Positions 63,369 to 64,000 of a DNA stretch of 64,000 bases are shown here, in pieces; the stretch's first letter is position 1; every line of letters starts with the position of its first letter. A program made the translations under genes and the position numbers. Under the pieces are notes generated by a model that was given only the letters and a program-made list of their open reading frames with translations, ran no database searches and had not been told where the DNA came from. The stretch is from Crocodylus rhombifer. Lineage: Eukaryota; Chordata; Crocodylia; Crocodylidae. The stretch is taken from assembly GCA_038503035.1 (NCBI GenBank), contig JAVSML010025537.1, positions 1,032,609 through 1,096,608 of the forward strand, read 5' to 3'.

Positions 63369-64000
63369 GTGGGCAAGGCAAGAGCCCCCAAGGGCACACT
63401 TGCCTGCCTGTACACTAATGCCAGGAGCCTGGGCAACAAGCAGGAGGAGCTCATCCTCCTGCTCAGTGCAAAGAATTATGACGTCATTGGGATAACGGAG
63501 ACCTGGTGGGACTCCACCCATGACTGGACCACGGGTATAGAGGGCTATACCCTGTACAGGAGGGATCGTGTTGACAAAAGGGGCAGGGGGTGTAGCTCTC
63601 TATGTGAAGGAAAGCTACATGTCCCTGTAAGCTGATGTTGGCAACCGGCATGGACAGCTAGAGACCCTCTGGGTAAAAATTCATGGGGAATACGGCACAG
63701 GGGACACAATGGTGGGAGTCTACTACAGACCTCCCACTCAAAGGCCTGAGCTTGACCAGGAGTTCGCCTGGGAACTGACTGAGGCCGCTTGCTCCAGGAC
63801 CTTGGTTGTCATAGGTGACTTCAATTACCTGGACATCTCACGGGATGATCACTCAGCTAAATCCCAGCGGTCGCAAAGCTTTCTCTCGTGCGTGGATGAC
63901 CTCTACCTGACTCAAGAAGTCTATGGGCCAACAAGAGGCAAAGCGCTGCTCGACCTGGTACTGGCTATGGGGGACGACCTAATCAGCGACCTAGTGATCG
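63369..64000 (+). pseudogene. CR1 ORF2 endonuclease, 5' part
   Basis: LYTNARSLGNKQEE (Asn motif), IGITETWWDSTHDW (catalytic Glu) and GIEGYTLYRRDRVDKRGRG are in one frame. A run of five G (63586-63590) is one base too long and shifts the frame. A TAA at about 63629 follows in the shifted frame. Beyond this, VGVYYRPPTQRPELDQEF, VVIGDFNYLDI (Asp/Asn motif) and GKALLDLVLAMGDDLISDL are open to the window end. The start codon is uncertain; in CR1, ORF2 begins shortly after the ORF1 stop. Confidence 0.85.

Larger units (their letters stand above)
61785..64000 (+). mobile_element. CR1 LINE, 5' half, cut by window edge
   Basis: Homology to the preceding CR1 stops near 61784 and a CpG-rich leader begins (GAGGCTCCGGAGCGGTGAGA). 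ORF1 (62155 to 63252) and the first part of ORF2 (63369 onward) follow. High CpG retention and few lesions suggest a young copy or one outside methylated decay. The 5' end appears complete or nearly so. The RT would lie beyond 64000. Confidence 0.9.

Noticed and set aside
1..64000. tRNA, rRNA and host protein-coding genes
   Set aside because: I looked for conserved rRNA words, tRNA-like cloverleaf boxes and long exons with recognisable domains and found none; only transposon-derived frames are convincing.

Overview
This window looks like intergenic or intronic DNA from a non-avian sauropsid. A crocodilian (alligator-type) is my best guess; a turtle is the main alternative. The reasons are the CR1 LINE copies of several ages, many short DNA transposons (hAT, Tigger/mariner and 'GGGTGCATCTACA' or 'TACYGTATKTA' terminal-repeat MITEs), one solo LTR, AT-rich unique sequence between them, CpG depletion, and no operon-like coding. 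I find no host protein-coding exon, tRNA or rRNA. Every convincing reading frame belongs to a transposon and is broken. Family names come from motif recognition, not from a database search.

Layout. 1-20 kb is mostly AT-rich unique DNA with scattered MITEs: a mariner-type 79-bp near-perfect palindrome at 4898, a Tigger end at 5670, TIR elements at 3.5, 8.7, 9.1, 14.3 and 15.9 kb, an old antisense CR1 at 16.4 kb, a GC-rich minisatellite at 17.4 kb, a CpG-retaining block at 18.3-18.7 kb and a Tigger-like MITE with TA duplication at 18.8-19.2 kb. 21.3-28.0 kb is a nested CR1 complex: an older CR1 3' end split by a near full-length antisense CR1 (21.6-25.7 kb, ORF1 esterase, endonuclease and reverse transcriptase recognisable) and then by a younger sense-strand CR1 (25.8-27.85 kb) whose RT reading frame is nearly intact. 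A hAT MITE follows.

28-53 kb carries CR1 tails (30.7, 35.1, 36.9, 37.5-38.0, 39.2, 52.4, 53.2 kb), MITEs with G-rich cores (32-33 and 46.7-47.5 kb), a complete solo LTR with 5-bp target duplication (42577-43332), a Tigger remnant preserving the PCNA-binding-like tail of its transposase (49.1-49.7 kb), and several large GC-rich inverted repeats.

53-64 kb holds a hAT inside a hAT (both with 8-bp duplications), more large GC-rich fold-backs at 54.2, 57.4/59.3 and 58.6 kb, a CR1 that has lost its RT active site by a microhomology deletion, a CR1 endonuclease fragment, and the 5' half of a CpG-rich CR1 cut by the window edge.

The least ordinary theme is a group of GC-rich fold-backs (38.2-38.9, 39.5-39.9, 54.2-54.7, 57.4/59.3 and 58.6 kb, possibly 51.6-51.9 kb). 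At least two form the cores of hAT elements, and two distant ones share a 30-bp motif, which points to a family of hairpin-cored non-autonomous transposons. I cannot say from here whether it has been described.
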